From: an uncultured Clostridia bacterium
GTDB lineage: Bacteria > Bacillota > Clostridia > RUG12999
Length of the DNA: 15,328 nt
Reading direction: 5' to 3'
NCBI GenBank assembly: GCA_949739095.1
Contig: CATIYX010000178.1
Coordinates: 1 to 15,328 of the forward strand
The notes under the pieces were generated by a model, which saw nothing but the letters and a program-made list of their open reading frames with translations, had not been told where the DNA came from and made no database searches. A program made the translations under genes and the position numbers. Below are positions 7,488 to 14,800 of this stretch, piece by piece; position 1 is the stretch's first letter; each line of letters starts with the position of its first letter.

Positions 7488-7512
7488 TGTAATCCCTCCG
7501 CTCCTTCATTTA

Positions 7513-9750
7513 TTAACCTGTCGGCTGCTGTTCTCCCTGAAACTCTACAGTCACTGCGCTTCCTGCCGACAGCTTCGTACCTGCCGCTGGGTCCTGCTTC
7601 ACCGATTTCTGGTTATTTCCACCGCCGGTAACTTTCGCATTCAGTCCGATATCTGTCAATATCTTGTTCACTTCTGTTGCTGTCCTGCCAACAACGTCCG
7701 GCACCGTTACCATATTTGCCTCGGTATTTGCACCGTCCGTATAAATCGTCACGCCGGAATACTCTTTCAATGTCGTACCGGGTTTTGGCTCCTGTGCTGT
7801 GATTGTCGTGCCTGTTCCTACAATCTTTGCGCCCAGACGAAAATTTGTCAAATTATTTTTTGCTTCATCAACCGATTTCCCTGTCACATCCGGCACAGTA
7901 GTCATCATAGCAGCCAATTCTTCTTGTGTGTAATTTGGTTCAATATTATAATATTGCATGATTTCTTCCACAATTTTACCTGCCGCCGGCGCAGCTGTCT
8001 GACCGCCATAGTAGGATTCTCCTTCCGGTTCGTCCAAAATCACCAAAACGACCACTTGCGGGTCATCAATTGGCGCGGCAGCAACAAAGGAACCAATATA
8101 TTTGTTATTCCCTCGCGGTAGTTTTTCACTCGTTCCGCTTTTTCCACCAATCCGATAGCCTTTCACTGCCGCCTTACTGCCGGAATCATTGACAACAGTT
8201 TCCATCACCAATTTCAATTGTTCCGAGGTCTCTTTGGAAATTGGCTGCCGGATAATTTCCGGTTGTATATCTTCCACAACATTACCGTTGCTATCCTTAA
8301 TCTGTTTCACAATATGCGGACGGTACATAACGCCACCATTGACCAGCGCAGACACCGCCGTCACTGTTTGCAGCGGTGTGATACCAAATCCCTGTCCAAA
8401 AGATGCGGTGGCAAGCTCTGTAGAATGGAAATCTTCATACGCATGAAACGGTCCTACCGCTTCTCCCGGCATATCAAATCCGGTGAGTTCTCGAAAACCA
8501 AATGCCTTATAATACCGGTAAAAATCCTCCTGCCCGATTTTTTCTCCAACGCTCATTAAGCATGGGTTACAGGAATTTACCAATCCTTGCAAAAACGTTT
8601 GAGAACCATGTCCCGATGTTTTCCAGCAGTGGATTTTTGCGCCTCCCACTTCTTTCATACCTGTACAATTATAGGTATCCTGCAGGGTCGTCACTTTTTC
8701 TTCAAGTGCCATGGCACAGGTAATCAATTTAAATGTGGAACCTGGCTCATAGGTATCCACAACCGCTTTGCTGCGCCACATTTTTTGCAATTCTTCCGCC
8801 ATCCGCTTGTTATAGTCCTCTTCCGGCAATTGCTCAATTTCCTGCTGCAATTGCTGATTGGTAAGCTGACGCGGATTATTCAAATCATAATTGGGATAGT
8901 TTGCTAGCGCCAGAATTTCTCCGGTTTGCGGCTGCATCACAATAGCGCACGCCCCATTTTTCACCTTATTGTCAATACATGCCTGCTCCAGATTTTTTTC
9001 CACAAAGTGTTGGATGGTTTCATCAATCGTTAGCACCAAATTGTTACCATCCTCAGCATTATAGTATTTTTCATATTCAAAAGGTGCAGTCGCACGGTTG
9101 TTTCCTGCCTTGACCACTTTCCCGCTTGTGCCCTTCAAATATTTGTCATAAATACTTTCAATGCCTTCTAGCCCCTGATTGTCTGCCCCTGTGAATCCAA
9201 TCACATGACAAGCAAAATTACCATAGGGATAATACCGTTTAGTATCCTCCACCATGGAAATTCCCGTCAAATCATGTCCTTTGAGTTCTTCATCGGAAAG
9301 CTTGTTGCCACTTTCATCCTTTCCACTGATATATTTTCGGATTTGACTTGCCGGCGTGGCTTCCACCCGTTTTTTCACATATTCAAAACGACTGTTTTTG
9401 TTCAAAATCGTTCTAATTTTTTCTTGATCCAATTCCAGAATCGCGGATAGTGTTTGAATCACATCTTCTGTATTTCCGTTTTTACGAATTGCACTCGGGT
9501 CTGCGACAATGGTTTCCACATTTGCACTAACTGCTAATTCTTTTCCGTTTCTGTCATAAATCGTCCCACGTTTTGGGGTGATTTCTTTTTCCTGTGTCTG
9601 CTGATCTAACGCCTGTTGCTTTAAATCCTGTCCGCGTACGAACTGCAAATATGCCGTCCGTCCGCTCAACGCTGTCAGCAACGTCGCGGTGATAACCGTC
9701 ATTAAAATAACCCGTTGCTTCATGACGTTTCCACTTTTCTTTTTTGCCAC
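7513..9750 (-). CDS. Class B penicillin-binding protein with two PASTA domains (SpoVD/PBP2B/FtsI type)
   Basis: Peptidoglycan DD-transpeptidase that cross-links stem peptides outside the membrane, either at the division septum or in the spore cortex. The start is GTG at 9750, with AAGGTG about 5 nt upstream. The 745-residue protein has a short basic cytoplasmic end, one membrane anchor (about 13-30) and the PBP dimerisation region (from about 50). The transpeptidase domain has the active-site Ser338 in STFK, SCN at 393-395 and KSGT at 537-540. Two C-terminal PASTA domains follow (about 617-672 and 681-737), each beginning VPDV. B. subtilis has two such paralogues, PBP2B (division) and SpoVD (sporulation); this sequence could be either, so no symbol is given. 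Its likely SEDS partner is encoded at 3662-5035 in the same cluster. Confidence 0.95.
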   Translation of the reverse strand: MAKKKSGNVMKQRVILMTVITATLLTALSGRTAYLQFVRGQDLKQQALDQQTQEKEITPKRGTIYDRNGKELAVSANVETIVADPSAIRKNGNTEDVIQTLSAILELDQEKIRTILNKNSRFEYVKKRVEATPASQIRKYISGKDESGNKLSDEELKGHDLTGISMVEDTKRYYPYGNFACHVIGFTGADNQGLEGIESIYDKYLKGTSGKVVKAGNNRATAPFEYEKYYNAEDGNNLVLTIDETIQHFVEKNLEQACIDNKVKNGACAIVMQPQTGEILALANYPNYDLNNPRQLTNQQLQQEIEQLPEEDYNKRMAEELQKMWRSKAVVDTYEPGSTFKLITCAMALEEKVTTLQDTYNCTGMKEVGGAKIHCWKTSGHGSQTFLQGLVNSCNPCLMSVGEKIGQEDFYRYYKAFGFRELTGFDMPGEAVGPFHAYEDFHSTELATASFGQGFGITPLQTVTAVSALVNGGVMYRPHIVKQIKDSNGNVVEDIQPEIIRQPISKETSEQLKLVMETVVNDSGSKAAVKGYRIGGKSGTSEKLPRGNNKYIGSFVAAAPIDDPQVVVLVILDEPEGESYYGGQTAAPAAGKIVEEIMQYYNIEPNYTQEELAAMMTTVPDVTGKSVDEAKNNLTNFRLGAKIVGTGTTITAQEPKPGTTLKEYSGVTIYTDGANTEANMVTVPDVVGRTATEVNKILTDIGLNAKVTGGGNNQKSVKQDPAAGTKLSAGSAVTVEFQGEQQPTG

Positions 9751-9808
9751 CCTATCACCTTCTTCTCCTTCACACAGCTTCTACAGATTCGCCTCTTCCT
9801 ATATTTAT

Positions 9809-10279
9809 TTATGACGCAGTCACTTTATTCCATAACACCTTTGCACCTTGCATGATTTCGCTTAAAATCCCCTGTTTTTTCTCCAAATGCAGAATTTCAG
9901 CGCTGTCTTGATTCGTCACTTCTACATAAACCACCTGATTTTTACCCGGTTTATTCATTCCAAGCTGGCTGGTTGCAATTTCTTCCAACTTTTTCAGGTC
10001 CATAGATTCTTCCATTTTCAGCGTTTTCTGCTTGTTGCTCGCTTCAATTAAAAACAACTGTTTTTGTACTTTTGTAATTTCCTGGTCAATTTCATTCAAA
10101 TAGGCAAATCGTTGTATCATAACCATACTAAGTCCAAAACAAATTAGACCAACAAACAGCACACTCCAACGGAATTTATGCTTTTTCTGTGGTATAGTCC
10201 GCCCAACAGGCGCACTTTTGCGCTGCGGCCGCGGCATATATTGTGGCTGTGGCAGTTGTCTCGCTAAATTATCCTGCAT
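9809..10279 (-). CDS. ftsL: Cell division protein FtsL-like
   Basis: Small bitopic division protein that, with DivIC/FtsB and DivIB/FtsQ, controls septal peptidoglycan synthesis by FtsW and its PBP (family knowledge). The 156-residue product has a Pro/Gln/Arg-rich cytoplasmic tail (1-36) and one membrane segment (about 38-57). An extracellular helix likely to be a coiled coil follows (about 61-100), then LEEIATSQLGMNKPGKNQVV (98-117), a pattern typical of FtsL proteins. An AGGGGG lies 8 nt before the ATG. FtsL is poorly conserved, so the call rests on topology, that motif and its place between rsmH (39 nt away) and the PBP gene (58 nt away). The C-terminal 35 residues past the motif look like a helical extension of unknown role. 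Confidence 0.85.
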   Translation of the reverse strand: MQDNLARQLPQPQYMPRPQRKSAPVGRTIPQKKHKFRWSVLFVGLICFGLSMVMIQRFAYLNEIDQEITKVQKQLFLIEASNKQKTLKMEESMDLKKLEEIATSQLGMNKPGKNQVVYVEVTNQDSAEILHLEKKQGILSEIMQGAKVLWNKVTAS

Positions 10280-10318
10280 CTTTCATGCCCCCTGTTTTTC
10301 AGATTCTTCTCTCCGTTA

Positions 10319-11251
10319 TCACCGTTTACGAATCCCACGAAGCTTTGCGCTTCTCGCCCTGGGATTACGTTCCAGTTCCTCTTCACTTGGCTGCACTGGT
10401 TTGCGCGAAAGCATTTCGCCCAACGCTTCTTTTCCACAAACGCAAACCGGAAACGATTTTGGACAGGTACACCCTTCGCAAAGTGACCGCCATACTTCTT
10501 TCACAATACGGTCCTCCAACGAATGAAATGTTATAACCGCCAAATGACCGTCTGGTTTTAATATGTCAAACATATCCCGCAGTGCCTTCTCCAATTTTTC
10601 TAATTCCTGATTGACCTCAATTCGAATCGCCTGAAAAGTGCGTTTTGCCGGATGTGGTCCCTGTCTGCGGTTTTTTGCCGGAATTGCCTGTTTAATGATT
10701 TCACTGAGCTGGAACGTAGTTTCTACCGGTGCCATCTCTCGCGTTTTGCAGATGACGCGCGCAATAGAAGACGCAAACCTTTCCTCGCCCCACCGACGAA
10801 TCACACGTGCCAAATCATTTTCGCTATATCCATTGACAACATCATAAGCACTTATTTTGTCATCTCTGTTCATGCGCATGTCCAATGGTGCATCATGCAT
10901 ATAGCTGAAGCCCCGTTCTCCATTATCCAACTGATAAGACGATACGCCAAGATCTAGCATGGCGCCGTCCACTGCCTCAATATGTAATTCCTTTAATATG
11001 TCCTTGATGTCTGCATAGTTTCTATGTATGAATGTCACTTGTCCCAGATAGTCTTTTAGTCGCATCTGTGCATTCTCGAGCGCTTCCGCGTCGCGGTCAA
11101 TGCCAATCAGCCGCCCGTCGCCCATTCTGCGGCACACCTCTAATGCATGTCCGCAGCCGCCCAGCGTTCCATCCACATAAATGCCGCCAGCATGTACGCC
11201 AAGCATGTCCACTGTTTCTTTCCACAACACTGGCACATGATAAAATTCCAT
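10319..11251 (-). CDS. rsmH: 16S rRNA (cytosine1402-N4)-methyltransferase RsmH
   Basis: SAM-dependent enzyme (formerly MraW) that N4-methylates C1402 in the decoding centre of 16S rRNA. The ATG at 11251 is chosen because AAGGAAAGGG (11260-11269 on the complement) is 8 nt upstream and the protein then starts MEFYHVPVL like its family; an in-frame ATG at 11272 would lie ahead of that site. Length is 310 residues, as usual. Motifs are VDGTLGGCGHA (26-36, SAM loop), LIGIDRDAEAL (48-58), DGAMLDLGVSSYQLD (95-109), ERGFSYMHDAPLDMRMN (112-128), HPAKRTFQAIRIEVNQEL (200-217) and AVITFHSLEDRIVK (238-251). It ends NPRARSAKLRGIRKR. A cysteine cluster at 258-272 is common in Firmicute homologues. The SAM loop has Cys33 where Gly is usual. 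Confidence 0.98.
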   Translation of the reverse strand: MEFYHVPVLWKETVDMLGVHAGGIYVDGTLGGCGHALEVCRRMGDGRLIGIDRDAEALENAQMRLKDYLGQVTFIHRNYADIKDILKELHIEAVDGAMLDLGVSSYQLDNGERGFSYMHDAPLDMRMNRDDKISAYDVVNGYSENDLARVIRRWGEERFASSIARVICKTREMAPVETTFQLSEIIKQAIPAKNRRQGPHPAKRTFQAIRIEVNQELEKLEKALRDMFDILKPDGHLAVITFHSLEDRIVKEVWRSLCEGCTCPKSFPVCVCGKEALGEMLSRKPVQPSEEELERNPRARSAKLRGIRKR

Positions 11252-11292
11252 TATAAAAACCCTTTCCTTCATTTCATCTTACATGCACTCAG

Positions 11293-11727
11293 TTACATTG
11301 GAATGTCCAGCCCTAAACTTTCTGCCAGTTCCTCCAGATTCAGGTCATCCTGGTCATTATATGTTTCCCAAACGCCGCTGTCCCAAATTTCCAGCGTACT
11401 GCCAATACCAATAATCTTCACTTCCGCCCCTATTTTAGCGAACTCTCGCAGTTTTGGTGCAATCAGACAGCGTCCCTGTTTGTCAATTTCACATTCCACC
11501 GCACCACCAAGTAAATAACGTTTCAAGTCTCGCGTACTTTTTTTGTTGCCCGGAAGTGCTTCCAGTTTCATCACAAGCTCGTCCCATTCTTTTTTCGTAT
11601 AGACCCGCAGACAACATTCCACGCCACGTGTGATAACAAACTCTTTTCCAAGCTTCTCACGAAATTTGGAGGGAATGATAAATCTGCCTTTTTCATCTAC
11701 GCCATGTGTATATTCTCCCATAAACAT
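11293..11727 (-). CDS. mraZ: Transcriptional regulator MraZ
   Basis: MraZ is a DNA-binding ring protein that represses the dcw promoter in E. coli by binding short TGG-containing repeats. The 144-residue product starts MFMGEYTHGVDEKGRFIIPS and has two SpoVT/AbrB-like halves, about 7-50 (GRFIIPSKFREKLG) and 78-121 (GRCLIAPKLREFAKIG). The length is typical. An AGGAGG lies 11 nt before the ATG at 11727; the third codon is also ATG and could be used. It is the first gene of the cluster. Its leader carries four GTGG-type boxes (11807-11842), supporting autoregulation. The acidic C-terminal tail (from about 122) is normal for the family. Confidence 0.98.
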   Translation of the reverse strand: MFMGEYTHGVDEKGRFIIPSKFREKLGKEFVITRGVECCLRVYTKKEWDELVMKLEALPGNKKSTRDLKRYLLGGAVECEIDKQGRCLIAPKLREFAKIGAEVKIIGIGSTLEIWDSGVWETYNDQDDLNLEELAESLGLDIPM

Positions 11728-11806
11728 AATTCATCATCCCTCCTTTCTGCAAGCTTGTCCAATCATTTGTAATCAAATTTTAATATCATAGCCTCTTTGG
11801 GGTTCT

Positions 11807-11842
11807 CCACAGATGTTCCATTCTCCTCCACTTCAAACCACT
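11807..11842 (-). promoter_or_regulatory. Putative MraZ-binding box array (four repeats)
   Basis: On the minus strand, four pentamers follow each other just after the promoter: AGTGG (11838-11842), AGTGG (11828-11832), AATGG (11818-11822) and TGTGG (11807-11811). Their spacing is 10, 10 and 11 nt, one helical turn each. MraZ is known to bind short TGG-containing direct repeats at this spacing ahead of mraZ in other bacteria. The position between the -10 element and the mraZ start fits repression by blocking transcription. The operator role is inferred. Confidence 0.75.
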
Positions 11843-11850
11843 ATATTAAA

Positions 11851-11879
11851 ATTTTACCCTATTTCTAAGAAAAATGCAA
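11851..11879 (-). promoter_or_regulatory. Probable sigma-A-type promoter of mraZ and the dcw cluster
   Basis: On the minus strand, TTGCAT (11874-11879) and TAAAAT (11851-11856) are separated by exactly 17 nt. The -10 matches TATAAT at five of six positions; the -35 matches TTGACA only at TTG. Transcription would start around 11843-11845, immediately before the MraZ boxes. The surrounding DNA is AT-rich, so chance matches are possible, but the position relative to the boxes supports the call. Confidence 0.55.
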
Positions 11880-12087
11880 GACTTTTTACTAAAAAAGTTT
11901 CGTATTTTTTATACAAAATCGCACAAAAATTCTATAAAAAGCTATTTTTATGTTATTATATGTATATATTTGTAATATATTGGTTATTTTGTAGGGTTTT
12001 TATCTTTTGTAAAGAATTTGAAACAGGGTGGTACAAAGTGGAGGGATTTTGCAATACAGTTTTCATCATTTTGTAATATATGGCAAC

Positions 12088-12120
12088 AAAAAAAGGAAGA
12101 CACATCGCCTTCCTTTTTTC
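12088..12120 (-). terminator. Terminator of the V-type ATPase operon
   Basis: An 11-bp inverted repeat (+ strand AAAAAAGGAAG at 12089-12099 and CTTCCTTTTTT at 12109-12119) encloses a 9-nt loop. Read on the minus strand, the descending arm ends in a run of T residues followed by GTTG. It begins about 44 nt after the atpD stop codon. The repeat is nearly symmetrical and may also work on the plus strand. Confidence 0.88.
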
Positions 12121-12162
12121 AAATAATACTTTTATCACACTCATACCGTCAAACGCCAAAAA

Positions 12163-12792
12163 TTATTTGCTGCTCTTTCTCATTTTATTGCGCTTGACGA
12201 CTTTGAGCCGTGTGAATTCTTCTCGCTCTTTTTCCTCCAAAACATTGGTAATGTCTGTAACGATTGTCTCGTAGCGCGGAATAATGATATTTTTTAGCGC
12301 GTTAGCTCGCCGCTGTGTTTTTTTAATATTTGTCGCCAGACGGTATATTGCATTTTCTACTTCCGCCATTTGCTCCGTCAAAATACGCACATCGTCAAAA
12401 TGCCGCTTCGCCTTGTCAAGCTTCATACTGGTTCCCATAAATCCATAGGTTGGCTTCACATAGTCCTCATTGATGTCCACTCGCGGAATCTCCACGCCCA
12501 TCACACTGCGCATTTTAACCTGCATTTCCTGATGCACCGGCACTGCGCGTGCCAATTGTTTGACGTGCATAATCCCTTCCGTGATATTCGCCTGTTGTAG
12601 CGCGTCATATGCTTCCCGAAAGGTGGAATCAATTTTTTTCTGCAATTCATCTGCTTTTCCCATCAGCGACATCATTTCATTGACTAAAATCGTCCGCTTT
12701 TTATCCAGCAGTTCATATCCCTGCACAGACAAACGCAGCGTATTTTTTGCCAGAATTAAATTTCCTTTGGTCGCAAACAGTATGGAGTCCAT
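12163..12792 (-). CDS. atpD: V-type ATP synthase subunit D
   Basis: Central rotor stalk subunit (NtpD) that links rotation of the membrane ring to the A3B3 head. The ATG at 12792 is preferred over the GTG at 12804: the GGTGAG just upstream would serve as ribosome binding site, and the protein then begins MDSILFATKGNLILAKNTLR. The 209 residues are nearly all helix, as expected for two long coiled-coil helices. An N-terminal helix runs over about 8-75 and a C-terminal helix from about 122. The conserved C-terminal segment TQRRANALKNIIIPRYE (159-175) and a basic end (LKVVKRNKMRKSSK) fit the family. Length is normal. It is the last gene of the operon, separated from atpB by a nitroreductase gene. 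Confidence 0.95.
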   Translation of the reverse strand: MDSILFATKGNLILAKNTLRLSVQGYELLDKKRTILVNEMMSLMGKADELQKKIDSTFREAYDALQQANITEGIMHVKQLARAVPVHQEMQVKMRSVMGVEIPRVDINEDYVKPTYGFMGTSMKLDKAKRHFDDVRILTEQMAEVENAIYRLATNIKKTQRRANALKNIIIPRYETIVTDITNVLEEKEREEFTRLKVVKRNKMRKSSK

Positions 12793-12813
12793 GTTTCTCA
12801 CCACACTTTTCTG

Positions 12814-13386
12814 TTACATTTCACCTAAAATCACTTCATCCAGCGGACGTTTTGGCACATGCAATGTTCCGTTTTCATCCTTATAATATTTCACATCACC
12901 CTGCCATGCTTCCTCCACCGGTTGCTCCGCTTTCATCCCCAGCGCCACAACGCTAACCAATTTTTCTTCCTCTTTCAGTCTCAACATTTCACTAATTCCT
13001 GCATAATCAATTGCACCCATCCAGCAAGCGCCAACACCATCTTCCTCCGCCGCAAGCAGAATGTTTTCCATTGCCGCGCCCGCGTCCAGTTCATAGCCGC
13101 TTTTCTTAATTTCCAAATTTACAATTTGGGCAATATATGCCGTGGGGCGTTCGCCCAATTCCGGTGTTCCGTCCGGCGCAATATAAGCTGCCCAACGCAC
13201 ACGTTCAAACATCCGATTCACCATTTCCGTTGAGTGCACAATTACATATTTCAGCGGCTGCAAATTTGCTCCTGATGGTGCAAGGCGTGCCGCGTCTACA
13301 TATTTACGTAGTTGTACAATGGATAGGGATGTTTGTTCAAATCGCCTTATCGTTCGCCGATTTTGTATGACCTCATAAACTCCCAT
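12814..13386 (-). CDS. Nitroreductase-family flavoprotein inserted in the ATPase operon
   Basis: Predicted FMN-dependent NAD(P)H oxidoreductase of the nitroreductase superfamily; substrate unknown. The 190 residues show the usual FMN-contact regions: NRRTIRRF (9-16), LAPSGANLQP (35-44) and the C-terminal VGACWMGAID (118-127). DAGAAMENILLAA (101-113) corresponds to the conserved core helix. The start at 13386 has GAGG 8 nt upstream, and that GAGG overlaps the atpB stop codon. The gene is 10 nt from atpB and 21 nt from atpD, on the same strand, so co-transcription is nearly certain. Such a gene is not a usual part of V-type ATPase operons. A link to redox balance or ion-motive energy metabolism is speculation. 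Base composition looks like that of its neighbours. Confidence 0.92.
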   Translation of the reverse strand: MGVYEVIQNRRTIRRFEQTSLSIVQLRKYVDAARLAPSGANLQPLKYVIVHSTEMVNRMFERVRWAAYIAPDGTPELGERPTAYIAQIVNLEIKKSGYELDAGAAMENILLAAEEDGVGACWMGAIDYAGISEMLRLKEEEKLVSVVALGMKAEQPVEEAWQGDVKYYKDENGTLHVPKRPLDEVILGEM

Positions 13387-13396
13387 ACATATCGCC

Positions 13397-14770
13397 TCAT
13401 TCTTTATAATATTTTTCCATCATCTCTTTACTGATACGGTCCAGTTCCGTTTTTGGCAGCAATTTCAGCAAATCCCATCCCATCGAAAGTGTTTTTTCAA
13501 TGGAACGGTTCTCAAATTTCTTTTGTCCAACAAACTGCTGCTCAAATGCTTTACCAAATTCCATATATTGTTTATCCGTCTCACTCAATTCTTCTTCCCC
13601 AATGACCGATGCCAGCGCACGCGCATCGCTCACTTTGGAATACGCTGCAAACAATTGGTTGGACAACTCTGGATGATCCTCCCGCGTAAACCCATCCCCA
13701 ATACCATCTTTCATCAAACGCGACAGCGAGGGCAGCACAGAAACCGGCGGATAAATTCCTTTCAAATGCAAAGAACGTTCCAAAACAATCTGTCCTTCAG
13801 TGATATATCCTGTCAAATCTGGAATTGGGTGCGTGATATCATCGTTAGGCATTGTTAAAATTGGAATCTGTGTCACCGACCCTTCCGCATTTTTGATCAT
13901 GCCAGCACGTTCGTAAAGAGACGCTAAATCACTGTATAAATACCCAGGATATCCTTTTCTAGAGGGAATTTCTCCTTTAGAAGAAGAAATTTCACGTAGC
14001 GCTTCCGCATAGGACGTCATGTCCGTCAAAATAACCAAAACATGCATATTATGCTGAAATGCCAAAAACTCCGCCGCTGTCAGTGCACAGCGCGGCGTGA
14101 TGATACGTTCCACTACGGGGTCATTGGACAAATTCATGAACATAACCACGCGTTCCAGCGCTCCGCTTTCCTCAAAACTACGTTTAAAATAGTTTGCTAC
14201 ATCATGCTTCACACCCATTGCCGCAAACACAATCGCAAAATCATCATTGCTTCCGTCTGCCAGCGTTGCCTGACTGACAATCTGAACCGCCAAATTATCA
14301 TGCGGCATACCGCTGCCGGAAAAAATCGGCAGTTTTTGTCCTCGTATCAGTGTGGATAAACCATCAATAGCAGAAACTCCTGTCTGAATAAAGTCCCGCG
14401 GATAGTTTCTGGAAACCGGATTCATGGGACTGCCATTCACGTCCACCTTTGCCTCAGGAAAGATTTTTCCAAATCCGTCAATCGGTCGTCCCACGCCATC
14501 AAACACACGCCCCAGCATCTCTTTAGACACCGCTAATTCCATGGTATGTCCTGTGAAATGCGACACAACATTGTCCTCCGACAGCCCTGTGCTTCCTTCA
14601 AACATCTGGACAACCGCTTTATCCTTGGAAACTGTCACAACCTGCCCCAAACGTTTTTCACCACTATCCAGAACAACGTCCACCATTTCATCCAGCGCAA
14701 CATCCTGCACACCTTCAATGATGACCAGCGGTCCATTGATTTCTTTTAAGCCTATATATTCTAATGCCAT
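13397..14770 (-). CDS. atpB: V-type ATP synthase subunit B
   Basis: Non-catalytic nucleotide-binding subunit (NtpB) of the A3B3 head of a V/A-type rotary ATPase. The protein starts MALEYIGLKEINGPLVIIEG, with GAGGCGG upstream, and has 457 residues, normal for the family. It has an N-terminal beta-barrel (1-75) and a nucleotide-binding domain with the degenerate P-loop region SGSGMPHDNL (151-160), as expected for B rather than catalytic A subunits. Other conserved segments are VNGSPMNPVSRNYPRDFIQT (111-130), ILTMPNDDITHPIPDLTGYI (304-323) and PPVSVLPSLSRL (341-352). In the last, Ser344 stands where Asn or Asp is usual in the ATP synthase alpha/beta signature. It lies 30 nt after atpA. Confidence 0.98.
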   Translation of the reverse strand: MALEYIGLKEINGPLVIIEGVQDVALDEMVDVVLDSGEKRLGQVVTVSKDKAVVQMFEGSTGLSEDNVVSHFTGHTMELAVSKEMLGRVFDGVGRPIDGFGKIFPEAKVDVNGSPMNPVSRNYPRDFIQTGVSAIDGLSTLIRGQKLPIFSGSGMPHDNLAVQIVSQATLADGSNDDFAIVFAAMGVKHDVANYFKRSFEESGALERVVMFMNLSNDPVVERIITPRCALTAAEFLAFQHNMHVLVILTDMTSYAEALREISSSKGEIPSRKGYPGYLYSDLASLYERAGMIKNAEGSVTQIPILTMPNDDITHPIPDLTGYITEGQIVLERSLHLKGIYPPVSVLPSLSRLMKDGIGDGFTREDHPELSNQLFAAYSKVSDARALASVIGEEELSETDKQYMEFGKAFEQQFVGQKKFENRSIEKTLSMGWDLLKLLPKTELDRISKEMMEKYYKE

Positions 14771-14800
14771 AAAATTTTTTCACCGCCTCTTTTCAGCCCC

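Larger units (their letters stand above)
11728..12088. other. AT-rich intergenic region between the ATPase and dcw operons
   Basis: No convincing gene lies between atpD and mraZ. From right to left the interval holds the ATPase-operon terminator (12089-12119), about 200 nt of very AT-rich DNA, the mraZ promoter (11851-11879), the MraZ box array (11807-11842) and an mraZ leader of roughly 115 nt. A plus-strand open frame at 11813-12076 is Phe/Tyr/Lys-rich low-complexity translation of AT-rich DNA and lacks a ribosome binding site. A second pair of GTGG repeats lies on the plus strand at 12028-12041. Confidence 0.8.

Noticed and set aside
7459..8121. Plus-strand open frame (220 codons) antisense to the PBP and murE start
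   Set aside because: Cys/His/Arg-rich translation with no recognisable domain, fully antisense to well-supported genes.
11748..11763. CAAGCTTG palindrome in the mraZ leader as a possible operator
   Set aside because: An 8-bp palindrome is expected by chance at this scale and no second copy or known motif supports it.
11813..12076. Plus-strand open frame of 87 codons in the AT-rich intergenic region
   Set aside because: Low-complexity Phe/Tyr/Lys translation of AT-rich DNA, overlaps the mraZ promoter and boxes, no ribosome binding site.
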